Assembly (NCBI GenBank): GCA_934401755.1
Contig: CAKRSU010000010.1
Coordinates: 1-59,879 of the forward strand
DNA from: an uncultured Oxalobacter sp.
GTDB taxonomy: Bacteria > Pseudomonadota > Gammaproteobacteria > Burkholderiales > Burkholderiaceae_D
Reading direction: 5' to 3'
Length of the DNA stretch: 59,879 nt
The position numbers and the translations under genes were made by a program. Positions 58,396 to 59,879 of this stretch are shown here, one piece after another (within the stretch, counting starts at the first letter, position 1; the number at the start of each line of letters is the position of its first letter). Below the pieces are notes generated by a model, which was not told the origin of the DNA, ran no database searches, and was given only the letters and a program-made list of their open reading frames with translations.

Positions 58396-58856
58396 TATAG
58401 AATTGCTTGCCTATTTTTTAGGCATTATACGTTTTTTTCAATGATTTCAATCAGATAAATTCCTTGTGTTTTATTTCCCCACAAAGTTATCCACATTTTC
58501 TGGGGAATGGTCATAAAATTACATGAAAAATTCTTCTTTATTGACTTGACAAATAAGAAAACAAGTTCTATCTAAGGAATATTGTACGAATTGCTTAATT
58601 TTTGAGCATTGATAAATTTTTATTTAAATTCAATGAGATAAATGGTTTGATCATGAGTTTTACAGAAGTTATCAACAAAAGGTGGGCATAAATTTTATAT
58701 GGCAAATCACTTTAAAAAATTGAGCTTAAAAGTACATTTAAACACACTATCAAAATTGATCTAGGACAAGTATTTTTACCATAAAATCAATCTACTTAGA
58801 GACTTGTCGATAGGTTCTTCACAAAGTTATCCACAGCAAGGCTGTTGACAAATAGG
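58396..58856 (+). other. Modular DnaA-box array in a gene-free region (candidate origin or DnaA-binding locus)
   Basis: Three DnaA-type boxes in the same orientation: TTATCCACA at 58487-58495, TTATCAACA at 58669-58677, TTATCCACA at 58827-58835. The first two end matching modules in which AATTGCTT, then TTCAAT(C/G)AGATAAAT, then the box follow at steps of about 40 bases (58401/58446/58487 and 58589/58629/58669). The first and third boxes share CACAAAGTTATCCACA, and TTGACAAATA recurs at 58546 and 58845. The spacers are very AT-rich. No dnaA, dnaN or plasmid replication gene is in the window. Confidence 0.5.
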
Positions 58857-58898
58857 TAGTGTCATTTTTGTTATTTTTTGATGGGTTTTGTTATTGGT

Positions 58899-58936
58899 AA
58901 TCTGACAGATATTCATCTGAGAAGATCTGTCAGATT
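58899..58936. other. Long inverted repeat after the acyltransferase gene
   Basis: AATCTGACAGAT and ATCTGTCAGATT form a perfect 12-bp stem with a 14-base loop. It lies 26 bases beyond the stop of the minus-strand gene but is not followed by a U-run, so a terminator role is possible but not certain. Confidence 0.5.
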
Positions 58937-58961
58937 ATTGTATAAATATTCCAAGTGATAG

Positions 58962-59879
58962 TTATTGATGATTTAAAAAGCCAAGATCATTTTTTAGTCT
59001 TTTAACTAAATAGAGAGAGCCCGCTTCCGTAAGATGTGTATCATCAAATGATAGTACTTTTTCTGGATTATTATCCGCCATTGTTTCGCATCCATCTTTG
59101 TTGCATAGCAATTGATAGGTTGAGTAATAGGGAATATTGATGTTTTTGGCTAAAGTGGCCATTTTTTCATCAGTAGTCTTTGAGAAAGGCTGAATTTTTT
59201 TAATGCGTTCAGGATATTGTCCATTTCTAAGATAGGATTTAATTAGTTCTTTAGGTAATGGGTTTTTATAAGAGGGAACACTGCCAATCAAAATAATATT
59301 ATTAATATTGCTTTTTTTTAACTGATGAATAACTTCTGTAAGGTGATTTATATTTTCAGAATAAGCATCCCATCTTGCAGCTAAAATGACTAACCAAGGT
59401 TTAGTTTTAATGATATCTTTAATAATTAAAGATGTATTTTTTTGACAGATAGGTTTTCTTTGATTGCCCATTGCTGGGCATCCTCCACCAGAACGTTGCA
59501 TGATATTAAATTGATTTCCAAAATACTGCCGTAGTCCAGGTATTAGGTGTGTTGCGTGCGAATCTCCCCAAATTGCTATTATTTGTTTTCTAGGATTAAA
59601 CGAGCTGTTTTCAATTCTACGGCATTCATTAAAATCTGATTCTTCATTAAAGGAATGGCACGGATTTCGTTTACCCAAAGTATCATAAAAACCAGTATTA
59701 GAATTTTCAAATTTGATTAACGTTTCCTGTAAAACCTGTATTTCCTTAGGAAATCGTTTCGGAAACCCTTTTGTTTTAAATGCACGATAGCCGCAAAATC
59801 CTACCCCAACCATCATCAAAAAAAGCATAATCGTTTTAGTTTTGCCATACCGTCCAAACCGTAAAGGATTTTCGATAAG
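58962..59879 (-). CDS. OafA-type O-acyltransferase, C-terminal SGNH part (cut by window edge)
   Basis: The frame is open to the window edge; the residues before the first internal ATG read ENPLRFGRYGKTKTI, so the gene continues upstream. A membrane helix (MLFLMMVGVGFCGYRAF) is followed by a periplasmic SGNH hydrolase-like domain. It has the block I motif IWGDSHATH, an Asn/Arg-bearing middle and the catalytic pair in SFDDTHLTEAG. This is the usual C-terminal half of acyltransferase-3/SGNH proteins that O-acetylate LPS or other glycans. The acceptor is unknown. Confidence 0.83.
   Translation of the reverse strand, partial: LIENPLRFGRYGKTKTIMLFLMMVGVGFCGYRAFKTKGFPKRFPKEIQVLQETLIKFENSNTGFYDTLGKRNPCHSFNEESDFNECRRIENSSFNPRKQIIAIWGDSHATHLIPGLRQYFGNQFNIMQRSGGGCPAMGNQRKPICQKNTSLIIKDIIKTKPWLVILAARWDAYSENINHLTEVIHQLKKSNINNIILIGSVPSYKNPLPKELIKSYLRNGQYPERIKKIQPFSKTTDEKMATLAKNINIPYYSTYQLLCNKDGCETMADNNPEKVLSFDDTHLTEAGSLYLVKRLKNDLGFLNHQ

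Overview
The window looks like a stretch of the chromosome of an AT-rich betaproteobacterium, most likely of the order Burkholderiales. The evidence is the set of neighbourhoods typical of that group: argS / SPOR protein / dsbA, exbB-exbD-lpxK-Trm112-kdsB-adk, birA-coaX beside an MCE transporter, tRNA-Gln-prs-rplY beside lolB-ispE, recA-recX, and an HslV with the short propeptide I associate with this group. Many predicted proteins are close to standard family lengths. A genus cannot be fixed from sequence reading alone. Several genes point to a host-associated life with little oxygen: a large autotransporter-type adhesin with an extended signal peptide, a rhodoquinone synthase (RquA), a CoA-disulfide/polysulfide reductase with a rhodanese domain, and a pair of envelope phosphate-modifying enzymes.

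Layout. 1-1440: 5' part of a surface adhesin gene, cut by the window edge. 1.8-8.8 kb: complete F1Fo ATP synthase operon (atpIBEFHAGDC) on the minus strand with a recognisable promoter and terminator. 9.2-12.5 kb: rquA, a metallo-beta-lactamase-fold hydrolase, coaX and birA. 12.6-16.0 kb: a four-gene MCE/Mla-type lipid transport operon whose permease carries a fused N-terminal STAS-like region. 16.0-18.6 kb: an alpha/beta hydrolase, a DUF493 protein, lipB and lipA. 18.7-21.8 kb: dsbA, a SPOR protein and argS. 22.1-23.8 kb: NADH-dependent disulfide/persulfide reductase. 23.9-27.6 kb: an accessory-looking block with a phosphoethanolamine transferase, a PAP2-type acid phosphatase and a tyrosine recombinase. 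The recombinase points at the 3' end of the tmRNA gene (ssrA, 27822-28179).

28.3-41.1 kb: prfC, rsmE, tkt-gap, a Sel1-repeat protein, an orphan noncoding block between two terminators, hslVU, a Rep/UvrD helicase, slyX, a DUF2288 protein and pth. 41.1-46.6 kb: two prs genes, each downstream of its own tRNA-Gln gene with a different anticodon, with rplY between them, then ispE, lolB and adk. 46.7-53.2 kb: kdsB, a Trm112-like protein, lpxK, exbD, exbB, argH and ilvD. 53.4-57.9 kb: lgt, recX-recA, a DUF2889 protein and xseA. 57.9-59.0 kb: about 1 kb without a convincing gene, holding a 33-bp-period minisatellite and a modular array of DnaA boxes that could be a replication origin or a DnaA-binding locus. 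58.96-59.88 kb: the C-terminal SGNH half of an O-acyltransferase, cut by the window edge.

How the genes fit together. The core genes cover energy conversion, cofactor attachment (lipoate, biotin, CoA), envelope building (Lgt, LolB, LpxK, KdsB, MCE transport, ExbBD) and central metabolism. RquA would supply a low-potential quinone for fumarate reduction, and the Cdr/rhodanese protein would handle reactive sulfur. The most promising leads are RquA, the DnaA-box array, the doubled tRNA-Gln/prs unit with a tRNA promoter embedded in the preceding terminator, and the lipid-modification/integrase block beside ssrA.
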